A DNA stretch of 64,000 nucleotides from Roseateles_B sp041906185. Lineage in GTDB: Bacteria; Pseudomonadota; Gammaproteobacteria; Burkholderiales; Burkholderiaceae_C. The stretch spans positions 124,001-188,000 of the forward strand of contig JAYRJQ010000005.1 in the NCBI GenBank assembly GCA_041906185.1. Reading direction: 5' to 3'. The notes beneath the pieces are model-generated. The model ran no database searches. It saw nothing but the letters and a program-made list of their open reading frames with translations, and was not told where the DNA came from. A program made the position numbers and the translations under genes. Below, piece after piece: positions 41,767 through 50,223 of this stretch (position 1 is its first letter; each line of letters begins with the position of its first letter).

Positions 41767-42819
41767 TCAGTGGCGCATCTGGCTGATGGCCCACAGCGCG
41801 AGCCCCAGCACGCCCACCGCCCCGACCACGATCCCCGGCAGCAGCCACTGGCGCCACGCCGGGCGCGGCGGCGGCGCGGCCTTGCGGCTGGGCTTGATGC
41901 GCGGCATCGAGAGGGTCGGCGTGGGCGGCAGCGGCGAAGGCACCTCGCCGGCCAGCCAGGCGCGGATGTCGTCCGCCAGCGCCCGGGCCGTGGTGTAGCG
42001 CTCCATCATGGACGCGGCGGTGGACTTGCTGAGCATGGCGTCCAGCGCCTGGCGCTCGCCGAGGCTCAGGCTCACCCAGGCAGCCAGCGAATGCACCGGG
42101 GCGCCCAGATGGCCGACGACCAGGCTGTCGCTGCCGGGCAGCCGGCCATTGACCAGCAGGCACATCAGCATGCCGACGGCATAGGCCTCGCTGGCGAGGT
42201 GCGCGGGCTGGCCGTCCAGCTGCTCGGGGGCCAGCAGGGGAATCGCGGCGGAGCTGTAGCCGAAGTCGCCAAGGCCCTCGCTGGCCAGCATGGGCGCCAG
42301 GCCCTGGCCCATCAGGCGCAGGCGCTGCTGGGGGGACAGCCACAGCGTGCCCGGGTCCAGCTCGCGCAGGACCTGCCCGTGTTCGTGCAGCACGTCCAGC
42401 AGGTCGCAGAGATCGCAGATCAGCTCCAGGCGCTTGCGCAGCGGCAGCTCGGAGGCAGCGGGCAGCAGCGGCTGGCCGTCCATCCAGCGCAGCACGACGT
42501 AGGGCAGGCCGTCGGCGGTGAGGCCGCTGTCCTGGGGCAGGGAGATGTCGAGGTGGCGCAGGCTCTGCAGCCCGGGCTGCTCCTCGGCGAAGCGCAGCAG
42601 CACGAGGGCGGCATCGGCGGCCTGCTCGTAGACCAGCACGGCCACCTGCTGCTCAGGCGCCATGGAGTGCTCGCCGCGGTACCAGTGGCCCGAGGCGCAG
42701 ACCTGGATGTCCTCGACGATGCGCCAGACGCCCAGGCGCTCGCCGACCGGCAGCACGTGCAGGGGGGAGTCGAGATCGGGCGGCGCGGTGGCCGGCCCTT
42801 CGGGCAGGGGAGCGTTCAT
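41767..42819 (-). CDS. Membrane-anchored Ser/Thr pseudokinase
   Basis: A protein of 350 residues with a kinase-like fold and a C-terminal membrane segment (about 327-346, PGIVVGAVGVLGLALWAI). The kinase landmarks are recognisable but altered. The beta-3 lysine position is L62 (VAVLVYE). The catalytic loop HRDLKPxN reads L151-R-E-L-D-P-G-T158. The DFG Asp is G171 (MGQGLA). The APE-like end LLAPEQLDGQPAHLASEAYAVGMLMCLLVNG and the C-lobe are well kept. It should not phosphorylate by the usual mechanism; it may bind a ligand or partner as a scaffold. Divergent from the AEC carrier gene. Confidence 0.85.
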   Translation of the reverse strand: MNAPLPEGPATAPPDLDSPLHVLPVGERLGVWRIVEDIQVCASGHWYRGEHSMAPEQQVAVLVYEQAADAALVLLRFAEEQPGLQSLRHLDISLPQDSGLTADGLPYVVLRWMDGQPLLPAASELPLRKRLELICDLCDLLDVLHEHGQVLRELDPGTLWLSPQQRLRLMGQGLAPMLASEGLGDFGYSSAAIPLLAPEQLDGQPAHLASEAYAVGMLMCLLVNGRLPGSDSLVVGHLGAPVHSLAAWVSLSLGERQALDAMLSKSTAASMMERYTTARALADDIRAWLAGEVPSPLPPTPTLSMPRIKPSRKAAPPPRPAWRQWLLPGIVVGAVGVLGLALWAISQMRH

Positions 42820-42912
42820 ACGGATGGCAGGCGTAAATGTAAGCGCCCGGGGGAAAACGCGCCCCCCCCGCTTTCAGCTGGATACAAGCCCGTATTGCGA
42901 TACTCGCGCGTC

Positions 42913-43875
42913 ATGCAAGCCGTCATCGCCGTCACCGTGCCCTTCTTCGCCCTGGTGCTGTGCGGCTACCTCGCCGCCCGCCGGGGGCTGCTGGCCGAAA
43001 GCGCCATCCCGGGGCTGAACACCTTCGTGCTGTTCTTCGCCCTGCCCTGCATGCTGTTCCGTTTTGGTGCGAGCACGCCGGTCCTGGAGCTGCTGAGCCC
43101 CGCGGTGCTGGCGGTCTATCTGGTGTCGGCGCTGCTGATCGTCGGCGTGACGCTGTTCCTGACGCTGGACGACGTCACCCACCTCAAGGACGCCTCCTTC
43201 GGCGCCCTCGTGGCCGCCTTCCCCAACACCGGCTTCATGGGGGTGCCGCTGCTGGTGGCGCTGATGGGGCAGGCCGCCGCCGCGCCGGTGATCTGCACCA
43301 TCCTGGCCGACCTGATCGTCACGAGCTCGCTGTGCATCGCCCTGGCCCGCGCGCATGACGCGGGCGGCGCGCACTGGCGCGTGGCGCTGGGGCAGGCGCT
43401 CAAGGGCGCGGTCTCCAACCCCCTGCCCTGGGCCATCGCCCTCGGGGCGCTGAGCTCCGTCAGCGGCCTCACGCTGCCTCCCATGCTGATGACGGTGGTG
43501 AAGATGCTGGGCGACGCCGCCTCGCCGGTGGCGCTGTTCACCATCGGCGCCGTGCTGTGGCGCGCCGGCCGCCATGCCCACACGCGCACGCCGGTGGAGC
43601 GCTATCTGCCGGTCGCCCTCATCAAGCTCTTCGGCCACCCGACGCTGGTGCTGCTGCTGGGCGTCACGGCCATCAAGCTGGGGCTGGCGCTGACCCCGTT
43701 CCAGCTGCACGTGCTGGTGCTGGCGGCGGCCCTGCCGAGCGCGAGCAACGTCTCGCTGCTGGCCGAGCGCTACGGGGCGGACAACGGCCGCATCGCCCGG
43801 ATCATCATGGCCTCGACCGTCGTCGCCTTCTTCAGCTTCAGCGGCCTGGCGATGTGGCTGGCCCCGCGCCAATGA
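42913..43875 (+). CDS. Auxin efflux carrier (AEC) family transporter
   Basis: A protein of 320 residues with ten membrane segments. AEC pattern: VTVPFFALVLCGYLAARRGLL and LNTFVLFFALPCMLFRFGA at the start, AFPNTGFMGVPLLVALMG with the conserved N-x-G-x-x-G-x-P loop, a central hydrophilic loop near residue 150, and a mirrored second half (GDAASPVALFTIGAVLW, AAALPSASNVSLLAERYG). Bacterial members often export malate, malonate or other organic anions. The substrate is unknown. The frame continues far upstream without stops, but residues typical of the family begin at this ATG. Confidence 0.92.
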   Translation: MQAVIAVTVPFFALVLCGYLAARRGLLAESAIPGLNTFVLFFALPCMLFRFGASTPVLELLSPAVLAVYLVSALLIVGVTLFLTLDDVTHLKDASFGALVAAFPNTGFMGVPLLVALMGQAAAAPVICTILADLIVTSSLCIALARAHDAGGAHWRVALGQALKGAVSNPLPWAIALGALSSVSGLTLPPMLMTVVKMLGDAASPVALFTIGAVLWRAGRHAHTRTPVERYLPVALIKLFGHPTLVLLLGVTAIKLGLALTPFQLHVLVLAAALPSASNVSLLAERYGADNGRIARIIMASTVVAFFSFSGLAMWLAPRQ

Positions 43876-43946
43876 GGGGGCTCGTCAGCGGCATGCGCTA
43901 TCGTGCGCGGCATCTGATGCTGCGCCCGGCCCCGCGCCCCGCTCCC

Positions 43947-46403
43947 ATGCGCCTTTACCGTTCCGCCTTGCCGCCCCTGCCGAGCCTCGCCCTCGCCTGT
44001 GCCCTGGCCTGTGTCCTGGTGGCCGGCTTGATGCCGGCGCCCAGCCTCGCCGCCGGCTATCAGCAGCCCTCGGCCGCCGTGCGCGAACTGCTGGACACCG
44101 CGCCCCTGCCCCGCCTCCTGGCCTCGCCGGACCGGCAGCAGCTCGCGCTGATCGAGACCCGCCGCTTCTCGACCATCGAGGACCTGCAGCGCCCCACGCT
44201 GCACCTGGCTGGCACGCGCTTCGATGCCGGCAGCAGCGTGGCGCCCGGCGTCGCCGCCATCCAGCGCCTGCGGCTGCGCGCGCTGCTGCAGCCCGACGCC
44301 CCGGAGCGCGTGGTCGAGCTGCCCGCCGGCGGGCTGTGGCATGACTTCACCTGGGCGCCGGACGGCCAGCGCTTCCTGCTCGAGCGCCGCATGGACCGCG
44401 CCAACGAGCTGTGGGTGGGCGACACCGCGACCGCCACGCTCAAGCCCGTCCAGGGCCTGCGGCTCAACGAGGTGCTGGCCCAGGGCGAGAAGGCCTGGCT
44501 GAACCCGCGCGAGCTCGTCGTGCTGAGCGTGCCGGACCACCGCGGCCCGCCGCCGCGCCTGCCGCCCCAGCCGATCACCGAGGAAAGCCGCGGCCTCGTC
44601 TCCCCCGAGCGCACGCACCCGGACCTGCTGCACGGCCCGCAGGACGAGGCGCTGTTCGAGTACCACGCCCGCTCGGTGCTGACCGCGGTGGACCTCGTCA
44701 GCGGGAGCAGCCGGGACCTCGGCCCGGCGCAGCTCTACAGCAGCCTCAGCAGCGTGGGCGACGGCCAGTACCTGCTGACCGAGCGCATCGCCCGCCCCTT
44801 CAGCTACCGCCTGCCGTGGGACGACTTCCCGACGATCGTCGAGGTGCGCCAGCGCGACGGCAAGATCATCCGCGAGCTGGCACGCATGCCGCTCAAGGGT
44901 GGCGTCGCCATCGACGGCGTGCTGCCGGGGCCGCGCGTGTTCTACGCCTCGCCCACGAAGGACGCGGCCGTCTACTGGGTCGAGGCCCTGGACGGCGGCA
45001 ACCCGGCGAACCGCGTGGCCTTCCGCGACCGCGTGATGCGCCTGGACCCGCCCTTCACCGGCGATCCCCAGGAGGTGCAGCGCATGCCGCACCGCTTCTC
45101 GCGCCTGCAGTTCCTGGACGACGGCCAGCACGCGCTGCTCACCGAGGTCGACCGCCAGCGCGCCTGGCAGCGCAGCTACCTGCTGCCGCTCAAGGGCACG
45201 CAGAGCAAGCCGCTGTTCGAGTTCAGCCAGCGCGAGCGCTTCCGACATCCCGGCAGCCCGCTGATGCGCATGCTGCCCAACGGCCACCTCGTCGTGCAGA
45301 CGCTGGGCGGCGACCTGCTGCTGACCGGCCCTGGCGCCAGCCCCAAGGGCGACCGGCCCTTCCTCGACCGCTTCTCGCTGCGGGACCTCAGCGTGCAGCG
45401 GCTGTTCCAGTCGCCCGAGGGCAGCTACGAGACGCCGCTGGCCGTGCTGGACGGCGGCAAGCAGCTGCTGCTGAGCCGCGAGAGCGCCGCCGAACCGCCG
45501 AACCTCGCGCTGCGGGAGCTGGCCTCGGGCAACAGCCTGCAGGCGCTGACGCGGCTGAAGGACAACACGCCGCAGCTGCGCCGGATCCGCCGCGAGTTCG
45601 TCAGCTTCAAGCGGGCCGACGGCGTGGACATGTCCTTCTGGATGTACCTGCCGCCCGACTACAAGGACGGCGAGCGCCGCCCCACGCTGGTTTGGGCCTA
45701 TCCGATGGAGTACAGCGACGCCGCCATCGCCAGCCAGGTCAGCGGCGCGAGCAACCGCTTCCTGAGCTTCAACGGCATCAGCCCGCTGGCCCTGCTGCTG
45801 GACGGCTTCGTGGTGCTCTACGACGCGCACATGCCCGTGGTGGGCGACCTCAAGACCGTCAACGACGGCTTCATCGAGCAGATCACCATGAACGCCCGGG
45901 CCATCATCGACAAGGCCGAGGACCTGGGCGTCTCCGACCCGAAGCGCATGGCCGTCGGCGGCCACAGCTACGGCGCCTTCATGGCCGTCAACCTGCTCGC
46001 CCACACCGACCTCTTCAAGGCCGGCATCGCGCGCAGCGGCGCCTACAACCGCACGCTCACGCCCTTCGGCTTCCAGAGCGAGCGCCGCTCGCTGTGGGAC
46101 GCGAAGGACGTCTACCTGCACCTCTCGCCCCTGCTCTACGCGCCGCAGATCAAGGAGCCCCTGCTGCTGCTGCATGGCGAGCAGGACGGCAATGCCGGCA
46201 CGCCACCGCTGCAGAGCGAGCGCCTCTTCCACGCGCTCTCCGGGCTCGGCGGCACGGTGCGCCTGACGATGCTGCCGCTGGAGGCGCACGGCTACGGCGC
46301 CCGCGAATCGGCCGGCCACGTGCAGTGGGAGATGAGCCAGTGGCTGAAGACCTGGCTGGGTGATCCCCGCGAGGCGAAGGAGCCGGGGAAGCCGGCGCGC
46401 TGA
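43947..46403 (+). CDS. Exported S9 family (prolyl oligopeptidase-like) serine peptidase
   Basis: A protein of 818 residues from ATG 43947, which opens a signal peptide (LPSLALACALACVLVAGLMPAPSLAA). An N-terminal beta-propeller region runs to about residue 540 (repeated WAPDGQRFLLERR, DDGQHALLTEVDRQ type blades). The catalytic hydrolase domain follows: nucleophile GGHSYGAFM, acid LLHGEQDGNAGT and His in EAHGYGARES. Family members digest oligopeptides in the periplasm; relatives of this type are sometimes annotated as glutamyl endopeptidases. The gene follows the AEC carrier by 71 bases and may share its transcript. Confidence 0.93.
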   Translation: MRLYRSALPPLPSLALACALACVLVAGLMPAPSLAAGYQQPSAAVRELLDTAPLPRLLASPDRQQLALIETRRFSTIEDLQRPTLHLAGTRFDAGSSVAPGVAAIQRLRLRALLQPDAPERVVELPAGGLWHDFTWAPDGQRFLLERRMDRANELWVGDTATATLKPVQGLRLNEVLAQGEKAWLNPRELVVLSVPDHRGPPPRLPPQPITEESRGLVSPERTHPDLLHGPQDEALFEYHARSVLTAVDLVSGSSRDLGPAQLYSSLSSVGDGQYLLTERIARPFSYRLPWDDFPTIVEVRQRDGKIIRELARMPLKGGVAIDGVLPGPRVFYASPTKDAAVYWVEALDGGNPANRVAFRDRVMRLDPPFTGDPQEVQRMPHRFSRLQFLDDGQHALLTEVDRQRAWQRSYLLPLKGTQSKPLFEFSQRERFRHPGSPLMRMLPNGHLVVQTLGGDLLLTGPGASPKGDRPFLDRFSLRDLSVQRLFQSPEGSYETPLAVLDGGKQLLLSRESAAEPPNLALRELASGNSLQALTRLKDNTPQLRRIRREFVSFKRADGVDMSFWMYLPPDYKDGERRPTLVWAYPMEYSDAAIASQVSGASNRFLSFNGISPLALLLDGFVVLYDAHMPVVGDLKTVNDGFIEQITMNARAIIDKAEDLGVSDPKRMAVGGHSYGAFMAVNLLAHTDLFKAGIARSGAYNRTLTPFGFQSERRSLWDAKDVYLHLSPLLYAPQIKEPLLLLHGEQDGNAGTPPLQSERLFHALSGLGGTVRLTMLPLEAHGYGARESAGHVQWEMSQWLKTWLGDPREAKEPGKPAR

Positions 46404-46410
46404 AACACGC

Positions 46411-46442
46411 TGAGCGACGCTGAACGAGGCGGAGCGACGCTG
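46411..46442. repeat. Short direct repeat between convergent S9 peptidase and priA genes
   Basis: GAGCGACGCTGA occurs twice, 8 bases apart, in the 52-base spacer. No other feature is visible. Confidence 0.5.
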
Positions 46443-46455
46443 ACGGCCGCCGGCG

Positions 46456-48585
46456 TCAGATCGCCAGCGGGTCGACGTCGATGGCCCAGCGCAGCAGGCC
46501 GCGGTGCTCGCGCTTGAGCGCCTGCAGCAGCGGCAGCCAGTGCCACAGCAGGCGCTGCAGCGCCGAGCGCTGGCTGCACTCGATCAGCATCTGGAAGCGC
46601 TCCACATTCGCCACGCGGGCCACGCTCATGGGCACCGGCGGGTAGATCAGCGCCTGCTGCGCGTCGGGCAGCGCCTGCGCCAGCGCCGCGGCGGCATCGA
46701 GGAAGGCCTGCGCGCCCTCGGCCGTGCGCGCCTCGGCCCGCATCAGCGCCAGATGCGAGAACGGCGGCAGCGCCGCGGACTCCCGCTCCGCCAGCTGGCT
46801 GGCCGCGAAGAACTCGTAGTCGTGCCGCTGCAGCGCCTGGTACAGCGCATGCTGCGGGTGCCAGGTCTGCACCCACATCTCGCTGCGCGCCGCCACCTCG
46901 GCATCGCGCCCCGCGCGGCCGGCGGCCTGCATGAGCAGGGCGAAGAGGCGCTCCGGCGCGCGGAAGTCGCTGGAGAAGAGCGCGCCGTCCGGGTTCACCG
47001 CCGCCACCAGCGTGATGCGGCGGAAGTCGTGGCCCTTGGTGATCATCTGCGTGCCCACGAGGATGTCCACCTCGCCCGCATGCACGGCGCCGAGCTGCTC
47101 CTCGAGCTGGCCCTTGTGCTTCGTGGAGTCGGCATCGATGCGGGCCACGCGCGCGCCGGGCAGGGCTTCGGCCAGCTGCTCCTCGAGCCGCTCGGTGCCG
47201 CGGCCCAGCGGGGCGATGTCCAGGTTGCCGCAGGTCGGGCAGGCGAACGGCACGCGCTCGGCGAAGCCGCAGTGGTGACAGCGCAGGCTGCGATCGCCCT
47301 TGTGAAAGACGCGCCAGGCGCTGCAGTGCGGGCACTCGCTCTTCCAGTTGCACTCGCCGCAATGCAGCACGGGCGCGTAGCCCCGGCGGTTCAGGAACAC
47401 GAGGCTCTGCTCGCCGCGCGCGAGGCGCTGGCGCAGGGCCTCCAGCAGCGGGGCGGTGAGCGCCGTGGTGACGCCCTTGGTGCGGGCGAGCGTGTTCATG
47501 TCGAAGATGCGCACGCGCGGCATCGCGCCGCCGCCGATGCGCTGAGGCATGACGAGGCGGCGGTAGCGGCCGCTGTTCGCGTGGTGCCAGCTCTCCAGCG
47601 AGGGCGTGGCCGAGCCGAGGATCACGGGCACCTTCTCCAGCCGCGCGCGGTAGACGGCGAGGTCGCGCGCCGAGTAGCGGGCGCCGTCCTGCTGCTTGTA
47701 GCTGGGGTCGTGCTCCTCGTCGACCGCGATCAGCCCGAGGCGCGGGAGAGAAGCAAAGACCGCCAGCCGCGTGCCGAGGATCAGTTCGGCCTGCCCCAGA
47801 TGCGCTGCCAGCCAGTTCTGCAGGCGCTGCGCGGGCGTGAGGCCGCTGTGCAGCGACACGATGCGCCGCCCAGCAAAACGCTCGGCGAAGCGCGCCTCCA
47901 GCTGCGGCGTGAGGTTGATCTCGGGCACCAGCACCAGCACCTGCCGGCCCTGGGCCAGCGCCTGCTCGGCCGCACGCAGGTAGACCTCGGTCTTGCCGCT
48001 GCCAGTGACGCCATACAGCAGCACCGGCGTGGGAGCGGCCGCCTCCGCCGGGGCCTGCAGCAGGCCGTCGAGCTGGGCGAGCGCGGCCTCCTGCGCCTCG
48101 CTGAGCACGGGCATGAGGGGCGGCGCCTCGGGTGCGGCGGGTGGCGGCAGCTTGGCGAGCTTCTTGAGCTTGGCCTGCAGCTGCTTCGCCGTGACCTCCT
48201 TCAGCTGCGGGGGCAGCACCGAGAGCGCCAGCTCACCGATGGCGCGCTGGTAGTACTGCGCCGCGAACTCGACCAGGCGGCGCCAGCTCGCCGAGAGCGG
48301 CGGGAGCGCCTCCAGCACCTCGCCCACCTCGCGCAGCTCGGCATCTGGCAAGACCTGACCCTCTGGGGCCAGGTCTTGCGCCGGTGCGTCGTCCCAGACC
48401 AGGCCCAACAGCTCGCGCTTGCCCAGCGGCACCTGCAGCAGCGTGCCCGGCGGCCAGGCCTGCGTTGCCCGGTAGGTCAGCGGCCCCGTGAGCCCGCTGT
48501 GCTGCGGCGCATCCACGGCCACCTGCAGCCGGTGGACGGCCACCGCCATGGGCGCCGGCTCGGCGGCAGCCTCGTGATCAGCCAT
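46456..48585 (-). CDS. priA: Primosomal replication restart helicase PriA
   Basis: A protein of 709 residues from ATG 48585 (an upstream in-frame ATG at 48651 lacks support). It has the N-terminal DNA-binding domain, Walker A GVTGSGKTEVY, Walker B VDEEHDPSYKQQDG, and the eight-cysteine zinc-binding insertion (CGECNWKSECPHC, CHHC, CPTC). Motifs GTQMITKGHDF and QAAGRAGR follow. PriA recognises stalled forks and loads DnaB. Between the N-terminal domain's first strands, residues APAQDLAPEGQVLPD are produced by an inverted pair of the dispersed word (48348-48379), which is likely an insertion in a variable loop. The fold is otherwise standard. Confidence 0.96.
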   Translation of the reverse strand: MADHEAAAEPAPMAVAVHRLQVAVDAPQHSGLTGPLTYRATQAWPPGTLLQVPLGKRELLGLVWDDAPAQDLAPEGQVLPDAELREVGEVLEALPPLSASWRRLVEFAAQYYQRAIGELALSVLPPQLKEVTAKQLQAKLKKLAKLPPPAAPEAPPLMPVLSEAQEAALAQLDGLLQAPAEAAAPTPVLLYGVTGSGKTEVYLRAAEQALAQGRQVLVLVPEINLTPQLEARFAERFAGRRIVSLHSGLTPAQRLQNWLAAHLGQAELILGTRLAVFASLPRLGLIAVDEEHDPSYKQQDGARYSARDLAVYRARLEKVPVILGSATPSLESWHHANSGRYRRLVMPQRIGGGAMPRVRIFDMNTLARTKGVTTALTAPLLEALRQRLARGEQSLVFLNRRGYAPVLHCGECNWKSECPHCSAWRVFHKGDRSLRCHHCGFAERVPFACPTCGNLDIAPLGRGTERLEEQLAEALPGARVARIDADSTKHKGQLEEQLGAVHAGEVDILVGTQMITKGHDFRRITLVAAVNPDGALFSSDFRAPERLFALLMQAAGRAGRDAEVAARSEMWVQTWHPQHALYQALQRHDYEFFAASQLAERESAALPPFSHLALMRAEARTAEGAQAFLDAAAALAQALPDAQQALIYPPVPMSVARVANVERFQMLIECSQRSALQRLLWHWLPLLQALKREHRGLLRWAIDVDPLAI
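48348..48379. repeat. Dispersed word, copies 7 and 8, as an inverted pair inside priA
   Basis: GCAAGACCTGACCC (48348-48361) and its inverted variant GGGGCCAGGTCTTGC (48365-48379, one mismatch) are separated by 3 bases and can form a hairpin with a stem of about 14 bp. In the protein the two halves read EGQVLP and AQDLAPE. Confidence 0.88.
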
Positions 48586-49050
48586 GGACGGACCTCGCTC
48601 GCACGCTGGCGAGCAGGCACGCAGCGGGCGGCCTGGCCCCCGCCGATTCATGCCTCACTTGCCGCCACTTCTGCATGTCCTGCCTCGAAATCTCCGCTAA
48701 CTGCTTGATTCGCCCCGGGTCTTTGCCGGAGATCGCCCAGCCTGTGGATAACTTTGTGCAAAAGACGCCCCGCTGCCCCCGCCCCCACCGGGGGCACCTG
48801 GGCGGGGCGTTACGACGCATTCGCCAGGCGAACCGACTGATTCCTTTGAAATCAATCACTTAGCCCGCCATCGTGGAAACCCCCAGCTGCGCTGCAGCAA
48901 CTGACACAGCTTGAAACGCCCGCCCCCTTTTTGGGGATAAGTGTCTGCTTACTGTGCAGAGTTCACAGGGGGTGCCACGCGACTTTCCGGTCCATCCGCG
49001 GCCGTTGCGCGGTCTTGCCACGGTGCCGCGGCACCGTGACAGGGCCGGGC
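48586..49050. other. Structured gene-free region between hemE and priA
   Basis: 465 bases with no convincing gene. It holds a perfect DnaA-box-like TGTGGATAA (48743-48751), a near match GGGGATAA (48933-48940), the hairpin at 48765-48810, and locally low GC near 48810-48865 (GATTCCTTTGAAATCAATCACTTA region). It must contain the priA promoter and hemE terminator. It may hold a leader or small RNA, but no known family is recognised. Confidence 0.5.
48765..48810 (-). terminator. Long hairpin downstream of hemE
   Basis: Outer arms ACGCCCCGC (48765-48773) and GCGGGGCGT (48802-48810), contiguous inner arms TGCCCCCG (48774-48781) and CGGGGGCA (48789-48796), with a 5-base bulge. On the minus strand the stem is followed by CTTTT, which fits termination of the hemE transcript. 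Confidence 0.6.
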
Positions 49051-50139
49051 TCAGGCCTGGCGCAGGCGACGCGAGTGCTGGTGCACCTCGTCGACCAGGT
49101 GCAGCACGTGCTCCGGCGGCGTGAACTGGCTGATGCCGTGGCCGAGGTTGAAGACGTGGCCACCCCAGCCGCCGTCGGCGCGTTGCGGGCGGCCGAAGCT
49201 ATCCAGCACGCTGCGGACCTGGGTGCGGATGGCCTCGGGCGGAGCGAACAGCACATTCGGGTCCAGATTGCCCTGCAGCGCGACACGGTCCTGCACCTGC
49301 GCGCGCGCCTTGCCGAGGTTGGCCGTCCAGTCCAGGCCGACGACGTCGGCCCCGGCCGCGGCGATCTCGTCCAGCCACAGGGCGCCGCCCTTGGTGAAGA
49401 GGATGCGCGGGATGCGCTGGCCGTCGTGCTCGGTCTTCACCTGCGCCAGCACGCGGCGCGAGTAGGCGAGGCTGAACTCCTGGAACATGCCGTCCGCCAG
49501 CACGCCGCCCCAGGAGTCGAACACCATCACGGCCTGCGCACCGGCCTCGATCTGCGTGTTGAGGTACTGCGCGACGGCGTCCGCGTTGATCTGCAGGATG
49601 CGGTGCATCAGGTCCGGGCGGCTGTACATCAGCGCCTTGACCTGGCGGTAGTCGTCCGAGCCGCCGCCTTCGACCATGTAGCAGGCCAGCGTCCAGGGGC
49701 TGCCGGAGAAGCCGATCAGCGGCACGCGGCCATTGAGCGCCTTGCGGATGGAGGTGACGGCGTCGAAGACATAGCGCAGCTTGTCCATGTCCGGCACGGC
49801 CAGCTCGGCCACGGCGGCCTCGTCACGCACGACCTTGGCGAACTTCGGGCCCTCGCCCTGCTGGAAGGACAGCCCCAGGCCCATGGCATCGGGCACGGTG
49901 AGGATGTCGCTGAAGAGGATGGCGGCGTCGAGCGGGTAGCGCTCCAGCGGCTGCAGCGTCACCTCGGTGGCGTAGTCCGTGTTGGTCGCCAGGCCCATGA
50001 AGCTGCCGGCCTTCGCGCGGGTGTCGCGGTACTCCGGCAGGTAGCGGCCGGCCTGGCGCATCAGCCAGACGGGCGTGTAGTCGGTGGGCTGGCGCAGGCA
50101 GGCGCGCAGGAAGGTGTCGTTTTGCAGGGGTGCGCTCAT
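49051..50139 (-). CDS. hemE: Uroporphyrinogen decarboxylase
   Basis: A protein of 362 residues, normal length. The N-terminal signature is intact: LRACLRQPTDYTPVWLMRQAGRYLPEYR in family form, with the catalytic Asp in ILFSDIL, and GFSGSPWTLACYMVEGGGS and VFDSWGG further on. It removes four carboxyl groups from uroporphyrinogen III to give coproporphyrinogen III in haem synthesis. It sits between priA and the epimerase/atp genes, which is the usual order in this group of bacteria. Confidence 0.97.
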   Translation of the reverse strand: MSAPLQNDTFLRACLRQPTDYTPVWLMRQAGRYLPEYRDTRAKAGSFMGLATNTDYATEVTLQPLERYPLDAAILFSDILTVPDAMGLGLSFQQGEGPKFAKVVRDEAAVAELAVPDMDKLRYVFDAVTSIRKALNGRVPLIGFSGSPWTLACYMVEGGGSDDYRQVKALMYSRPDLMHRILQINADAVAQYLNTQIEAGAQAVMVFDSWGGVLADGMFQEFSLAYSRRVLAQVKTEHDGQRIPRILFTKGGALWLDEIAAAGADVVGLDWTANLGKARAQVQDRVALQGNLDPNVLFAPPEAIRTQVRSVLDSFGRPQRADGGWGGHVFNLGHGISQFTPPEHVLHLVDEVHQHSRRLRQA

Positions 50140-50223
50140 GGGCGGGCATTATCGGCGGCTTGAGCCAAGTCATGCCGGGGCTGGATCAAGAAGTCTCGCC
50201 TCCGGGCCCAGCCGCCTGCGATC

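Noticed and set aside
43685..43705. CTGACCCCG in the AEC carrier gene as a copy of the dispersed word
   Set aside because: The CAAGAC half is missing and the codons fit the protein family.
43770..46319. Open frame of 849 codons opposite the S9 peptidase gene
   Set aside because: The plus strand has signal peptide, propeller and catalytic triad; the minus-strand product is low-complexity.
46504..48708. Open frame of 734 codons opposite priA
   Set aside because: priA motifs are unmistakable on the minus strand; the plus-strand product has no fold or motif.
48743..48751. Replication origin next to priA/hemE
   Set aside because: One perfect DnaA box and one near match are too few, and there is no dnaA, dnaN or AT-rich unwinding region nearby.
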